Assembly (NCBI RefSeq): GCF_018398875.1
Contig: NZ_JAGWDK010000015.1
Location: forward strand, 62,001 to 126,000
DNA length: 64,000 nt
DNA from: Bradyrhizobium sp. sGM-13
GTDB taxonomy: Bacteria; Pseudomonadota; Alphaproteobacteria; Rhizobiales; Xanthobacteraceae
Reading direction: 5' to 3'
The position numbers and the translations under genes were made by a program. Under the pieces are notes generated by a model. The model did no database searches. It was not told where the DNA came from and saw only the letters and a program-made list of their open reading frames with translations. Within the stretch, counting starts at the first letter, position 1; each line of letters opens with the position of its first letter. Below are positions 16,372-25,238 of the stretch, in pieces.

Positions 16372-19300
16372 ATGTCCTCGCATACTAATTCTCGCCTGCG
16401 TTTTAGGCCTGCCAACTTCCTTGCAATCCAAGCCGCTACCTCAAGATGGTCCGTCGCGACGGCGATGCTTGCGGCAACCGCGCCGGCGGCGCACGCGCTG
16501 AGCGTCGAGGCGGCGCTGGAAAACTGCCGGATGACGGTCGGCCGGCCGATCGTTCAGGCCTGCATGCGCGTCTCCGGCGGAGCGGGAAACTTCGAAGCCT
16601 GTCGCGAGAAGGCGAGGCCGCAGGTCCGCGCCTGCGTGAAGACCGCCCTCGATAAGGCTAATGGTCGCGCCAATGTCGCCGTCGCCATTCCAACCGAAGC
16701 CGCACCGAAAGTTGCGCCCGGTAGCGCGCTGCCCGCTGGATTCGTCGCGCCACCGCGAACGATCACTGATATCACCGCGATCCTGGACAGCGAGAAGGCC
16801 GATCCCAAGACCATCGAGGAACTGAAGGCCAAGGCAGACGCAAAGCCGACCGGCAAGGAATCGCGCGAAGATCTCGCGCAATTCTATTTCGATCGCGGCA
16901 ATGCAAGGGCGCAGCTCGGCCGGCTCGCCGATACCATCGCCGACGCCAACAAGGCCATCGAAGTCGGCCGCGGCGCGACCTCGGCCAACATGATGGGAAG
17001 GTTGATCGCATTTGCAGCCCAGCAGTACTCCGCCGCCGGCGATCCCAAGAAGGCTTTTGAACTGTTTCAGCGGCTGCTTCGCGAGACATCCAACCAGAAG
17101 GGGGCCAGGGGGTACCTGGTCGGTGCGAACCGCGCGATCGCCGGCATCCTGATTCAGATGGGCGATATCGCGCAGGCGGAGGCCTATCTGCGCCGCAGTC
17201 AGCCGCTGCTCCAGGAAGCGCGCACCAGCGGCCATCCGATCATGCGGTCGACCTACAATACCTACGGTCAGAACTGGGAAGCCGAAGTCGAAATCGGCCG
17301 CGCCATGCTGTTCGAAGCGCGGGGGCAATTCCGCGATGCCGAGGCCTCGTACAAGCTCGCCGAGCTGCGCAAGCGCGCTGCGATCAAGCCAATATTGTCG
17401 GGTGCGGAGAATCCGCCTTCCGAGTCCAGCATGGTGCTCGCCGTCGATCTCAACATCCTGAACCAGGCCCGAATGAAAGCGCGGCAGGGACGCTTTGCGG
17501 AAGCCGAAGTCGATGCTCGCCGGGCGCTGCTGTCGCAGTTGAAAAACCAAGGCAAATACAATCCCATCACGCCGCGCTTTGTCGCGGGATTGGGCGGCAT
17601 TCTCGTCGAGCAGGGCCGTTACTCCGAAGCGGAGCAACTGGCCAGGGTAAGCCTGGACATTACCCGGACGGTTGGCGTCGCTGAAGATTCTCTTTCGACT
17701 GTGCAGTTGTTGTCGCAGCTCGGCAACATCTTGAATCTGCAGCGCAAGGGAGGGGATGCGATCGCGGTCTTTGCGCAGATCGACAAGGCGATCGCGAAAT
17801 GGGAACCGGCGCGGCGAGAGGCTTTCGAACTCAACGGCGGGCGCATTTACTCGCTCTATGCCTCCGGCCAAATGGAAGCCGGCATTGCCGCGGCTGAACA
17901 GCTCCTGAAGAAGCAAATTTCTCGGGTCGGCGAAGGTCATCTCGATACCGCCGCGGCGCGCGGCACGCTGGCGATCGGCTTGATGCGGGCCGGACGCCAC
18001 CAGGATGCGAGCCGCGAGTTCAGGACGGCGATCCCGATCCTGATGGCGTCATCACGCGAGCACGCCGATGACGACGACACCACGGCGGTGGCGGCGCGCA
18101 ATCAGCGCCTGCAGGGCATCGTCGAAGCCTATCTCAACATGCTGGCGCAGGAGAAGAACCCGTCCGGCGATGTCGGCGCCGAAACCTTCAGTCTCGCCGA
18201 CGCCATTCGCGGCCGTTCGGTGCAGCAGGCGTTGGCGGCGTCAAGTGCGCGCGCGGCCGCCAAGGATCCGGCGCTGGCCGAACTGGTCCGCAAAGAGCAG
18301 GACCTCGGCAAGCAGGTGAACGCGCAGCTCGGGACGCTGAACAACGTGCTGTCGCTGCCGTCGCACGAGCGCGACAACAAGGGCGTTCACGCGATCAACG
18401 CCTCGATCAATGCACTGCGCGCCGAACGGTTGAAAGCGCGCCAGGAGATCAGCCGGCGATTCCCGGCCTACGCCGATCTGGTCGCGCCGAAGTCGCCATC
18501 GGTGGAGCAGATCAGGACGACGTTGGCCGACGGCGAAGCGATGCTGTCGTTCTACTTCGGACAGAACAGCAGTTTCGTCTGGGCGGTTCCGAAGAACGGC
18601 CCGGTCGCGTTCGCCGCGATCAAGGCAACAAGCGGCGACATCGAGAGCAAGGTTCGCAAGCTGCGCGAGGCGCTGGAGCCGCAGGCGGCGATGATCTCGG
18701 ACATTCCGCCGTTCCATCTCAACGTCGCGCATGAGCTCTATTCGCTGCTGCTGCAGCCGGTCGAGAGTGGATGGAAACCAGCCAAGAATCTGATCCTGGT
18801 GACCAATGGCGCGCTCGGCCTGCTGCCATTGTCGCTGTTGCCAACGGCGCCGACCGATATCCGCAGCGACGACGATCCGCTGTTTGCAAGCTACAAGGAT
18901 GTGCCGTGGCTGGCGCGGACGCACGCGGTCACGACCGTCCCTTCGGCCGCGGCGCTGCGCACCTTGCGTCAACTGCCGCCAGCCAAGCCCAACCGCGGCG
19001 AACTGATCGCGTTCGGTGATCCTTACTTCAGCAAGGAACAGGAAGCCGAGGCTGACAACGCCGACAAGGTCAGGGTCGCCGATGCCTCCGGCAACACGAC
19101 GCGAGGCGGTCCATTGAAGCGGCGCAACAGCCCGAAACTCGATGGCGTCGACAGCGCCGAGCTCGCGATGCTGCCGCGCCTTCCGGATACGTCGGAGGAA
19201 TTGAAGTCGATCGCGCTGGCATTGCAGGCCGATCCGTCGAAAGTCCTCAACCTCGGCAAGCAGGCCAGCGAGCAGGCGGTCAAGACCATGGATCTTTCGG

Positions 19301-19800
19301 GTTTCAAGGTGCTGGCGTTCGCTACCCACGGTCTGGTACCCGGCGAGCTGAACGGCTTGTCGCAGCCGGCGCTGGCGCTGTCGTCGCCCACTGTTACCGG
19401 CGGCGAAGGCGACGGCCTGCTGACCATGGAGGAAATCCTCGGCCTGAAGCTCGACGCCGACTGGGTCGTGCTGTCGGCGTGCAACACCGGGACCGGAGCA
19501 GGCGCCGGCGCCGAGGCCGCATCGGGCCTCGGCCGCGCGTTTTTCTACGCCGGCACCCGTGCCCTTCTGGTGACCAACTGGTCGGTTCACTCGCAGTCCG
19601 CGCGTGAACTGGTGACCGATCTGTTCAGGCGCCAAGCGCAGGATCCCAAATTGACGCGTGGTGAAGCGCTGCGGCTGGCGATGATGGCTCTGGTGGACGG
19701 CCCCGGCTACACTGGTGCCGACGGCAAGACCGAATTCGCTTATGCACATCCGCTGTTTTGGGCGCCGTACACCATCATCGGCGATGGCGGTGTGAGATAA
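16372..19800 (+). CDS. Exported TPR-CHAT protease
   Basis: A 1142-residue protein with a C-terminal CHAT (caspase HetF-associated with TPRs) peptidase domain. A Sec-type signal segment (SVATAMLAATAPAAHA) is followed by a small four-cysteine region (residues about 48-95). Then come many TPR-like helix pairs (about 150-620), a helical linker, and the CHAT domain from about residue 800. The His-Cys dyad is visible: His986 in FATHGLVPGE and Cys1037 in WVVLSACNTGTG. The ATG at 16372 follows GGGG; a TTG at 16357 is less likely. It overlaps the next gene (TAATG) and leads a four-gene operon. Known CHAT proteases are mostly cytosolic; this one appears to be exported. Confidence 0.92.
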   Translation: MSSHTNSRLRFRPANFLAIQAATSRWSVATAMLAATAPAAHALSVEAALENCRMTVGRPIVQACMRVSGGAGNFEACREKARPQVRACVKTALDKANGRANVAVAIPTEAAPKVAPGSALPAGFVAPPRTITDITAILDSEKADPKTIEELKAKADAKPTGKESREDLAQFYFDRGNARAQLGRLADTIADANKAIEVGRGATSANMMGRLIAFAAQQYSAAGDPKKAFELFQRLLRETSNQKGARGYLVGANRAIAGILIQMGDIAQAEAYLRRSQPLLQEARTSGHPIMRSTYNTYGQNWEAEVEIGRAMLFEARGQFRDAEASYKLAELRKRAAIKPILSGAENPPSESSMVLAVDLNILNQARMKARQGRFAEAEVDARRALLSQLKNQGKYNPITPRFVAGLGGILVEQGRYSEAEQLARVSLDITRTVGVAEDSLSTVQLLSQLGNILNLQRKGGDAIAVFAQIDKAIAKWEPARREAFELNGGRIYSLYASGQMEAGIAAAEQLLKKQISRVGEGHLDTAAARGTLAIGLMRAGRHQDASREFRTAIPILMASSREHADDDDTTAVAARNQRLQGIVEAYLNMLAQEKNPSGDVGAETFSLADAIRGRSVQQALAASSARAAAKDPALAELVRKEQDLGKQVNAQLGTLNNVLSLPSHERDNKGVHAINASINALRAERLKARQEISRRFPAYADLVAPKSPSVEQIRTTLADGEAMLSFYFGQNSSFVWAVPKNGPVAFAAIKATSGDIESKVRKLREALEPQAAMISDIPPFHLNVAHELYSLLLQPVESGWKPAKNLILVTNGALGLLPLSLLPTAPTDIRSDDDPLFASYKDVPWLARTHAVTTVPSAAALRTLRQLPPAKPNRGELIAFGDPYFSKEQEAEADNADKVRVADASGNTTRGGPLKRRNSPKLDGVDSAELAMLPRLPDTSEELKSIALALQADPSKVLNLGKQASEQAVKTMDLSGFKVLAFATHGLVPGELNGLSQPALALSSPTVTGGEGDGLLTMEEILGLKLDADWVVLSACNTGTGAGAGAEAASGLGRAFFYAGTRALLVTNWSVHSQSARELVTDLFRRQAQDPKLTRGEALRLAMMALVDGPGYTGADGKTEFAYAHPLFWAPYTIIGDGGVR

Positions 19801-20279
19801 TGTTGAAGGGCAGGGGGAGAACGATCGTGCGTATCTGCGGCTTGCGGCTTCTGCTGGGAAGTATTGCGATTATCGCCGCCGGAGCGATGCCGGCGAAAGC
19901 GGCGCAGGTTTTGATCACAGCCGAGGAAGCCGCGCTGCCGCCGCCGAAAGGCGCGGTCGCGGCCGAGCGGCGCGGAATCACGCGGGGACCCAGGGTCGAT
20001 CTCCTGACCGACGGTGGGCAGCTCCGGTCTCCGATGCGGCTTCAGCTCAAATTCGAACCCTATGGCGGGGCCAAGATCGATCCGGATTCGGTCAAGATGA
20101 CCTATCTCCGGACCCCGAACGTCGATCTCACGTCGCGGGTCAGATCCTTCGTTGGGCCACGCGGGATTGATATGCCGGAGGTCGAACTGCCGGCTGGCGA
20201 GCACATGGTGCGGGTCGACATCAAGGACACCGACGGGCGTGTCGGGACTACGAGCTTCATCCTGAAGGTCGTCCCCTGA
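19800..20279 (+). CDS. Small exported protein, second gene of CHAT operon
   Basis: A 159-residue protein with a signal peptide (ICGLRLLLGSIAIIAAGAMP, cleavage near AKAA-QV). The mature part is hydrophilic and beta-rich (VDLLTDGGQLRSPMRLQLKF and EHMVRVDIKDTDGRVGTTSF), with the look of an Ig-like or carbohydrate-binding fold; I do not recognise a named family. Two starts are possible: the ATG at 19800 that overlaps the stop of the CHAT gene, and a GTG at 19827 with a strong GGGGGAG site in front. It is probably a periplasmic partner, inhibitor or substrate of the CHAT protease; this is inference from the operon alone. Confidence 0.8.
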   Translation: MLKGRGRTIVRICGLRLLLGSIAIIAAGAMPAKAAQVLITAEEAALPPPKGAVAAERRGITRGPRVDLLTDGGQLRSPMRLQLKFEPYGGAKIDPDSVKMTYLRTPNVDLTSRVRSFVGPRGIDMPEVELPAGEHMVRVDIKDTDGRVGTTSFILKVVP

Positions 20280-20485
20280 GCGTCGCTTGTCCATACTGCG
20301 CGAGGGAAAATCCACCCGAGGCGCTGGTGTGCGGCTCCTGCTCGCGGGAGATCGCGGTGCCGCAATCGCTGATGGTGGAGCGTGACGAACTGGCGCGCAA
20401 GCGTGACACGTTGCGGCTCGAACTGGAGCGCGCGAAGAGCGAACTCGAGGCGCTCAGGCGCCGCAGAAAAAATCGGTCAGCCTGA
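20276..20485 (+). CDS. Zinc-ribbon coiled-coil small protein, apparent CTG start
   Basis: A 69-residue protein with a four-cysteine zinc ribbon (C5, C8, C19, C22: CPYC and CGSC) followed by a charged helix (ERDELARKRDTLRLELERAK). No ATG, GTG or TTG lies between the upstream in-frame stop at 20168 and the first cysteine pair. The only near-cognate codon is CTG at 20276, which overlaps the stop of the previous gene (CTGA). An ATG at 20372 would remove the ribbon. The ribbon matches that of the next protein, so the two are paralogous in this part. It overlaps the following gene by one base (TGATG). Confidence 0.65.
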   Translation: MSVACPYCARENPPEALVCGSCSREIAVPQSLMVERDELARKRDTLRLELERAKSELEALRRRRKNRSA

Positions 20486-21258
20486 TGGAATGTCCGTTCT
20501 GCGCCGAAACGATCAAGGATGAGGCGGTCGTCTGCAAACATTGCTCACGGGATCTGCGGATCGTACGCCCTGTCATCATCGAGATCGAGAAAATCGTCGT
20601 CGAACTCGACGCCCTGCAGCGTGAACTCGATCAGACCAATGCGCGCATCGAGCGGATGCGTTCCCCCTTGCGATACTACGGCGTTCATTCGCTCGCCTAT
20701 GTCCTGATCCCGGTCATCCTGCTGGTGGCCGCTCACATCCTCATCACCATCATCTTGGATATTACCCCGCTCTATCTCCGACTTGCTTCGGTGGTCATTC
20801 CGCTGCCGTTCGGCTTCCTGATCCATTCGCATCTGAAAATCGGGTGGCGCGGCGCCATTGCGGTCGGGCTTTTGACGGCGGTGATTGCCGTGACATGCAT
20901 GCTCACCGTGACCGGCATCAACGACAATGTTCCGATCGTGCCCGGGCCCTGGGTCGAATGGCGAGAGGTGATCGAATATACCGCCAGCATCGCGCTCGCT
21001 TTCGTGACCGGCAACATTCTCGGCTTCCTGATTGTCGATGTGCTGCCGAAAACGGTGACGCAGGGCGGCGGCAAGCCCAACCCGCTCGCCTACAAGGCTG
21101 CAGGCCTGCTCGTCGGTCGGCATGTCGGCGCGGAACACCTGCGCCGCCGCGCTCGCATCATTCAGGACCTGATGACGGCGGCCGGGCCCATGGTGGGTAT
21201 CATGGGGACCGCGGCCGGGTCCCTGTATGCCGGTCTGAAGGGCGTTATTGGCGGCTGA
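20485..21258 (+). CDS. Zinc-ribbon membrane protein, last gene of CHAT operon
   Basis: A 257-residue protein with a cytoplasmic N-terminal zinc ribbon (C3, C6, C17, C20: ECPFCAETIKDEAVVCKHCS), a short coiled coil (ELDALQRELDQTNARIERMR), four predicted membrane helices between about residues 70 and 190, and a glycine- and alanine-rich tail (AGPMVGIMGTAAGSLYAGLK). Its ATG overlaps the stop of the preceding zinc-ribbon gene. I know no named family for the whole chain. In this operon it could be a membrane sensor or an effector acted on by the CHAT protease; neither is shown by the sequence. Confidence 0.82.
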   Translation: MECPFCAETIKDEAVVCKHCSRDLRIVRPVIIEIEKIVVELDALQRELDQTNARIERMRSPLRYYGVHSLAYVLIPVILLVAAHILITIILDITPLYLRLASVVIPLPFGFLIHSHLKIGWRGAIAVGLLTAVIAVTCMLTVTGINDNVPIVPGPWVEWREVIEYTASIALAFVTGNILGFLIVDVLPKTVTQGGGKPNPLAYKAAGLLVGRHVGAEHLRRRARIIQDLMTAAGPMVGIMGTAAGSLYAGLKGVIGG

Positions 21259-21342
21259 GCGCATTGACGCACCGCGAAAAATTCGCCTAATAATCCCGAC
21301 AATGCCGGCATTCGGCCGTTCCCTCCATCAGGTCAAACATCC

Positions 21343-22080
21343 ATGAACAAGGTTTACCCCGACGCCAAATCGGCACTCGACGGCGTTCTCAAGGACGGCA
21401 TGATGATCATGTCCGGCGGTTTCGGTCTGTGTGGTATTGCCGAGACCCTGTCGGACGCGATCCGCGATTCCGGCGTCAAGAATCTGACGGTGGTTTCCAA
21501 CAATGCCGGCGTCGACGGCATCGGGCTGAGCCGGCTCCTGGAGACGCGCCAGATCAAAAAGATGATCTCGTCCTATGTCGGCGAGAACAAGCTGTTCGCG
21601 CAGCAATACCTCGCCGGTGAACTGGAACTCGAGTTCAACCCGCAGGGCACGCTGGCCGAGCGCATCCGCGCCGGCGGCGCCGGCATCCCGGCGTTCTACA
21701 CCAAGACCGGCGTCGGCACGTTGATCGCCGAGGGCAAGGAAGTGAAGGAGTTCGACGGCGAGAAATACATCATGGAGCGCGGCCTGTTCGCCGATCTCGC
21801 CATCGTTCACGCCTGGAAGGGCGACACCGCCGGCAACCTGATCTACCGCAAGACCGCGCGCAATTTTAACCCGATGATGGCGACCGCCGCGAAGATCACG
21901 GTGGCGGAGGTCGAGCACCTGGTTCCGGCCGGCGAACTCGACCCGGACTGCATCCACACGCCCGGCATTTTCGTCAAACGCATCATCGAGGTCGGCACGG
22001 CCAAGAAGCGCATTGAATTCCGCAACACCCGCCCGCGCCCATCGAGCGCGTCCGCGGCGGCAACGGGAGTAGAAATCTGA
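21343..22080 (+). CDS. scoA: 3-oxoacid CoA-transferase subunit A (SCOT alpha)
   Basis: A 245-residue CoA-transferase family I alpha subunit. The N-terminal SGGFGLCGIAETL loop and the core segment AERIRAGGAGIPAFYTKTGV are typical of ScoA/AtoD. With subunit B it moves CoA from succinyl-CoA to acetoacetate in the cytoplasm, feeding ketone bodies or PHB-derived acetoacetate into acetyl-CoA. The chain has an extra Ala/Ser-rich tail of about 15 residues. Its stop overlaps the ATG of subunit B (TGATG). The two phasins further along fit an organism that makes PHB. Confidence 0.93.
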   Translation: MNKVYPDAKSALDGVLKDGMMIMSGGFGLCGIAETLSDAIRDSGVKNLTVVSNNAGVDGIGLSRLLETRQIKKMISSYVGENKLFAQQYLAGELELEFNPQGTLAERIRAGGAGIPAFYTKTGVGTLIAEGKEVKEFDGEKYIMERGLFADLAIVHAWKGDTAGNLIYRKTARNFNPMMATAAKITVAEVEHLVPAGELDPDCIHTPGIFVKRIIEVGTAKKRIEFRNTRPRPSSASAAATGVEI

Positions 22081-22730
22081 TGGCCTGGACCCGCGAACAG
22101 ATGGCGGCGCGCGCCGCGAAGGAACTGCGCGACGGCTATTACGTCAATCTCGGCATCGGCATTCCGACGCTGGTTTCAAACTACATCCCTGAAGGGATCG
22201 ACGTCAGCCTGCAGAGTGAGAACGGCATGCTCGGCATGGGCCCGTTCCCCTATGAGGACGAGGTGGACGCCGATCTGATCAACGCCGGCAAGCAGACGGT
22301 CAGCGAATTGCCGTCGACCAGCTATTTCTCGTCGGCCGATTCGTTCGGCATGGTGCGCGGCGGCCATATCGATCTCTCGATCCTCGGTGCGATGCAGGTG
22401 GCGCAGAACGGCGACCTCGCCAACTGGATGATCCCCGGCAAGATGGTGAAGGGCATGGGCGGCGCGATGGACCTCGTCGCCGGCGTCAAGCGCGTCGTCG
22501 TGGTGATGGAGCATTCCGCCAAGGACGGCCCGAAGCTCTTGAAGAAATGCACCCTGCCGCTGACCGGCGAGCGCGTGGTCGACATGGTGGTGACCGATCT
22601 TGCGGTCTTCACGATCGACAAGCACGGCAAGGACGGCATGGCGCTGATCGAGCTCGCCGACGGCGTCACGCTGGACGAGGTGAAGGCCAAGACCGAAGCC
22701 GAGTTCCGCGTCGCGCTGAAGAACGTCTGA
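22080..22730 (+). CDS. scoB: 3-oxoacid CoA-transferase subunit B (SCOT beta)
   Basis: A 216-residue beta subunit. The catalytic glutamate that forms the glutamyl-CoA thioester is Glu47 in QSENGMLG, and the usual GIGIPTLVSNYIP opening and GGHIDLSILGAMQV segment are present. Length is normal for ScoB/AtoA. It is coupled to subunit A by a one-base overlap. A GNAT gene starts only a few bases after its stop and may be part of the same transcript. Confidence 0.94.
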   Translation: MAWTREQMAARAAKELRDGYYVNLGIGIPTLVSNYIPEGIDVSLQSENGMLGMGPFPYEDEVDADLINAGKQTVSELPSTSYFSSADSFGMVRGGHIDLSILGAMQVAQNGDLANWMIPGKMVKGMGGAMDLVAGVKRVVVVMEHSAKDGPKLLKKCTLPLTGERVVDMVVTDLAVFTIDKHGKDGMALIELADGVTLDEVKAKTEAEFRVALKNV

Positions 22731-22734
22731 CGTG

Positions 22735-23391
22735 ATGGCGGGGCGGTCGCAACCTGCGATCCGTCCCGCGCGTCCCGAAGACGCAAGCTTCATTGCCCGC
22801 AATATCCTGGCGTCGCAGCGCGGCCCGTTCCCGCGCGGCTGGTTCGACATCGCGCTTGGCTGGGACGAGCCGCAATGCCTTGCGTTCGTCGAATGCATCG
22901 CGATCGCGCCAACGCAATCGTGGTGGCACATCACCCAGTTCATCGTCGCTGAAGTCGAGGGTGAGCCGGCGGCATCGCTCTGCGCGCTGCCCGCTGAAGG
23001 CACCGAGACTGCCGCGCGGGCGGCGATCCAGGAGGTGGCGACCGCGATAGGGCTGAGCGCCGCCGATCTGAAGGCAATCTTCCGGCGCGGCGCCTATGGA
23101 GCGAATTGCTGGGTTCAGGGCGGCGAGGGCGACTGGCTGATCGAGCATGTCGCCACGCTGCCGGAGTATCGCGGTCGCGGGCTGGTGCAGGCGCTGATCG
23201 GGCATGCTTTGGCTACCGGAAAGACCGCGGACTTCAATCGCGCATCGATCTCGTTCCTGATCGGCAACGAGGCGGCAGAACGATGCTATACGAAAGCGGG
23301 TTTTTCCTTTGCCGAAGAGAAGCGCGATCCAGCGTTCGAGGCGATTACGGGGTCACTAGGCTTTCGCCGCCTCACTCGGGCGATCGCGTAG
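22735..23391 (+). CDS. GNAT family N-acetyltransferase
   Basis: About 218 residues. The acetyl-CoA binding motif A is seen as VATLPEYRGRGLVQALIGHA, followed by the motif-B-like ISFLIGNEAAERCYTKAGF. The first 100 residues hold a less conserved substrate-binding part. A GTG at 22732 next to the ATG is also possible. It follows the SCOT genes by 4 bp, so it is probably cotranscribed; the acceptor is unknown. Its stop codon lies inside a palindromic repeat (23388-23473), so the last codons may have been altered when the element arrived. Confidence 0.85.
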   Translation: MAGRSQPAIRPARPEDASFIARNILASQRGPFPRGWFDIALGWDEPQCLAFVECIAIAPTQSWWHITQFIVAEVEGEPAASLCALPAEGTETAARAAIQEVATAIGLSAADLKAIFRRGAYGANCWVQGGEGDWLIEHVATLPEYRGRGLVQALIGHALATGKTADFNRASISFLIGNEAAERCYTKAGFSFAEEKRDPAFEAITGSLGFRRLTRAIA

Positions 23392-23473
23392 GGTGGGCAA
23401 AGGAAAGCGTGCCCACGATCGTTCTTCAATCTCGGATGCAAATGGTGGGCACGCTGCGCTTTGCCCACCCTAC
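23388..23473. repeat. Palindromic intergenic element, 29-bp imperfect inverted repeat
   Basis: The arms 23388-23416 and 23445-23473 are inverted copies with about 3 mismatches; outer ends read GTAGGGTGGGCAAAG and CTTTGCCCACCCTAC. The loop is 28 bp. It overlaps the stop codon of the GNAT gene and ends 10 bp from the stop of the convergent permease gene, so it could act as a bidirectional transcription end. The sequence type is one I associate with repeats dispersed in Bradyrhizobium. Confidence 0.75.
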
Positions 23474-23483
23474 GGCATCAGCG

Positions 23484-25238
23484 TCACGCCGGGCCGGCCG
23501 GGACGTCCGAAAACCGCGTCAGCCACGCCACCGGGCCGATACTGGCGGCAACGATCAGGAGCGCGGCAAGCGCGCCTTCCTCGAAGCTGCCGCGGCTGGC
23601 GTACTGGTAGATCGAGGTCGCCAGCGTTTCGACATTGAGCGGCCGCAACAGCAGCGTTGCCGGCAACTCCTTCAGGCAATCCACGAACACGACGATGACC
23701 GCGCCGAGCATGGCGGGGCGCAAGAGCGGCAGATGGATCAGCCGCATCGTCGTGGTCTGGCCGGCGCCGGCGGCGCGTGCGCTGTCGTCGTAGTCGTGCG
23801 GAATCCGCTCGAACCCTGCCTTGATGAATCCGGTCGGCACCGCCAGAAACCGGATCACATAGGCGATCACCACGGCAGCACCTGAGCCGACCACGATCAA
23901 TCCCGGCAGGGATTGTCCAAGCCATCCGGCGAGCGCGTTCAGTGCGTTGTCGATGGCGAGCACCGGCGCGAGCAGGCCGAGCGCCAGCACCAGCCCGGGC
24001 AGCGTGTAGCCGGTCTGCGCGATGTTCATTGCGACGAAGCGCAACCCATTCGGCCGCCAGCGCCACGCGAGAATGGTCGCAAAGCCGAGCGGCAGCGCGG
24101 TCAACGTGGCAATGCTTGCGAAGGCTATCGAGTTGAATGCATCGCGCCACAGCGCTACGTCGAAATTGGCAAAAAGCCCGCGCTTGAAACTCTGCTGCGC
24201 GAGATACAATAGCGGCACGAGGAATCCCAGCACCACCGGCACCAGGCAGGCCGCGAATGCACATCCGCCCTTGATGCCGGTGAGTGGGGTCCGCGGCGTG
24301 AGCCGCGGGCTTTCGGCGGAAAACTCCGTCGTGACATTGCGGCGTCCGTAACGTTCGATCGCGATCAGGCCGGCCACGATCGCCAGCATGAAGCAGGACA
24401 ATTGCGCGGCGCCGGCGAGGCTGCCGCGGTTGAGCCAGGTCGTGAACACCGACACCGTGAGGGTACGGACACCCAGATATTCGCTGGCGCCGATGTCGTT
24501 CAGCGTCTCCAGCGATACCAGCGCGACGCCGACCGCCAGCGCGGGACGTGCCATCGGCAGCGAGACACGCCAGAAGGTGGTCCAGCGGCTGGCGCCGAGC
24601 GTCTTCGCGGCCTCGGCGAATTCCGCGCTCTGGTACTGGAACATCGTGCGCGCCGAAAGATAGACGTAGGGGTAAAGCACCAGCGCAATCACAACGACTG
24701 CGCCCGGCAGCGAGCGCAAATTTGGAAGCATGCGCACTGCGTCCTGCAGCGGAAGCCAGTGCGCGAGTGTCTTGTGGACCAGGCCCAGCGGCTCGAACAG
24801 GTCGACATAGACGTAAGCCGCGAGGTAGGTCGGGATAGCAAGCGGCAGCGGCAGCAGCCATAGCAGCATTTTCCGGCCGCGGAATTCATGCAGCGAAACC
24901 GTCCACGCCGTGCCGGTGCCGAGCGCAAGCGACAGGGCGGCGACGCCGCCGAGCAGGAGCGCGGTGTCGAAGATGGTAGCCGGCAGCACGTAGTCGATCA
25001 GGTGCTGCCAGACGTCAGGCGCCGGCTGCAGCGCGAGCGCAATGATCGAGATGACGGGGGCTGCGACAAGGATGGCGGTCGCAACCGCAATCGCTGCCGC
25101 GATGCGGCCCGAGCGCGTGACGGGACTCACGTCCGCACACGTCGGCAAGATGAGCCGAGGTTTATCCGCTGGCGCAGGTGGGCTCCCTCTCCCCCGCAAC
25201 CGGGGTTTACCCCGGCTGCGCATATTGATTTTGCGCAA
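23484..25238 (-). CDS. Iron(III) ABC importer permease, FbpB type (fused double permease)
   Basis: A permease of up to 584 residues with about twelve helices, made of two fused permease domains as in FbpB/AfuB. Both EAA loops are visible: EAAKTLGASRWTTFWRVSLP in the first half and DSARAAGAGQTTTMRLIHLP in the second. The N-terminus is uncertain: the first 30 codons run through a low-complexity repeat zone and no ribosome binding site is clear, so a start near 25148 (TTG) or 25130 (GTG) is plausible. It works with the binding protein upstream to import ferric iron across the inner membrane; no ATPase gene follows. Confidence 0.88.
   Translation of the reverse strand: MRKINMRSRGKPRLRGRGSPPAPADKPRLILPTCADVSPVTRSGRIAAAIAVATAILVAAPVISIIALALQPAPDVWQHLIDYVLPATIFDTALLLGGVAALSLALGTGTAWTVSLHEFRGRKMLLWLLPLPLAIPTYLAAYVYVDLFEPLGLVHKTLAHWLPLQDAVRMLPNLRSLPGAVVVIALVLYPYVYLSARTMFQYQSAEFAEAAKTLGASRWTTFWRVSLPMARPALAVGVALVSLETLNDIGASEYLGVRTLTVSVFTTWLNRGSLAGAAQLSCFMLAIVAGLIAIERYGRRNVTTEFSAESPRLTPRTPLTGIKGGCAFAACLVPVVLGFLVPLLYLAQQSFKRGLFANFDVALWRDAFNSIAFASIATLTALPLGFATILAWRWRPNGLRFVAMNIAQTGYTLPGLVLALGLLAPVLAIDNALNALAGWLGQSLPGLIVVGSGAAVVIAYVIRFLAVPTGFIKAGFERIPHDYDDSARAAGAGQTTTMRLIHLPLLRPAMLGAVIVVFVDCLKELPATLLLRPLNVETLATSIYQYASRGSFEEGALAALLIVAASIGPVAWLTRFSDVPAGPA

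Noticed and set aside
16441..18000. Long open frame of about 519 codons on the minus strand
   Set aside because: Antisense to the CHAT gene; composition follows the GC-rich third positions of that gene and has no domain or start signal.
18241..19749. Open frame of about 502 codons on the minus strand
   Set aside because: Also a shadow of the CHAT gene; rich in R, Q and G with no motif.
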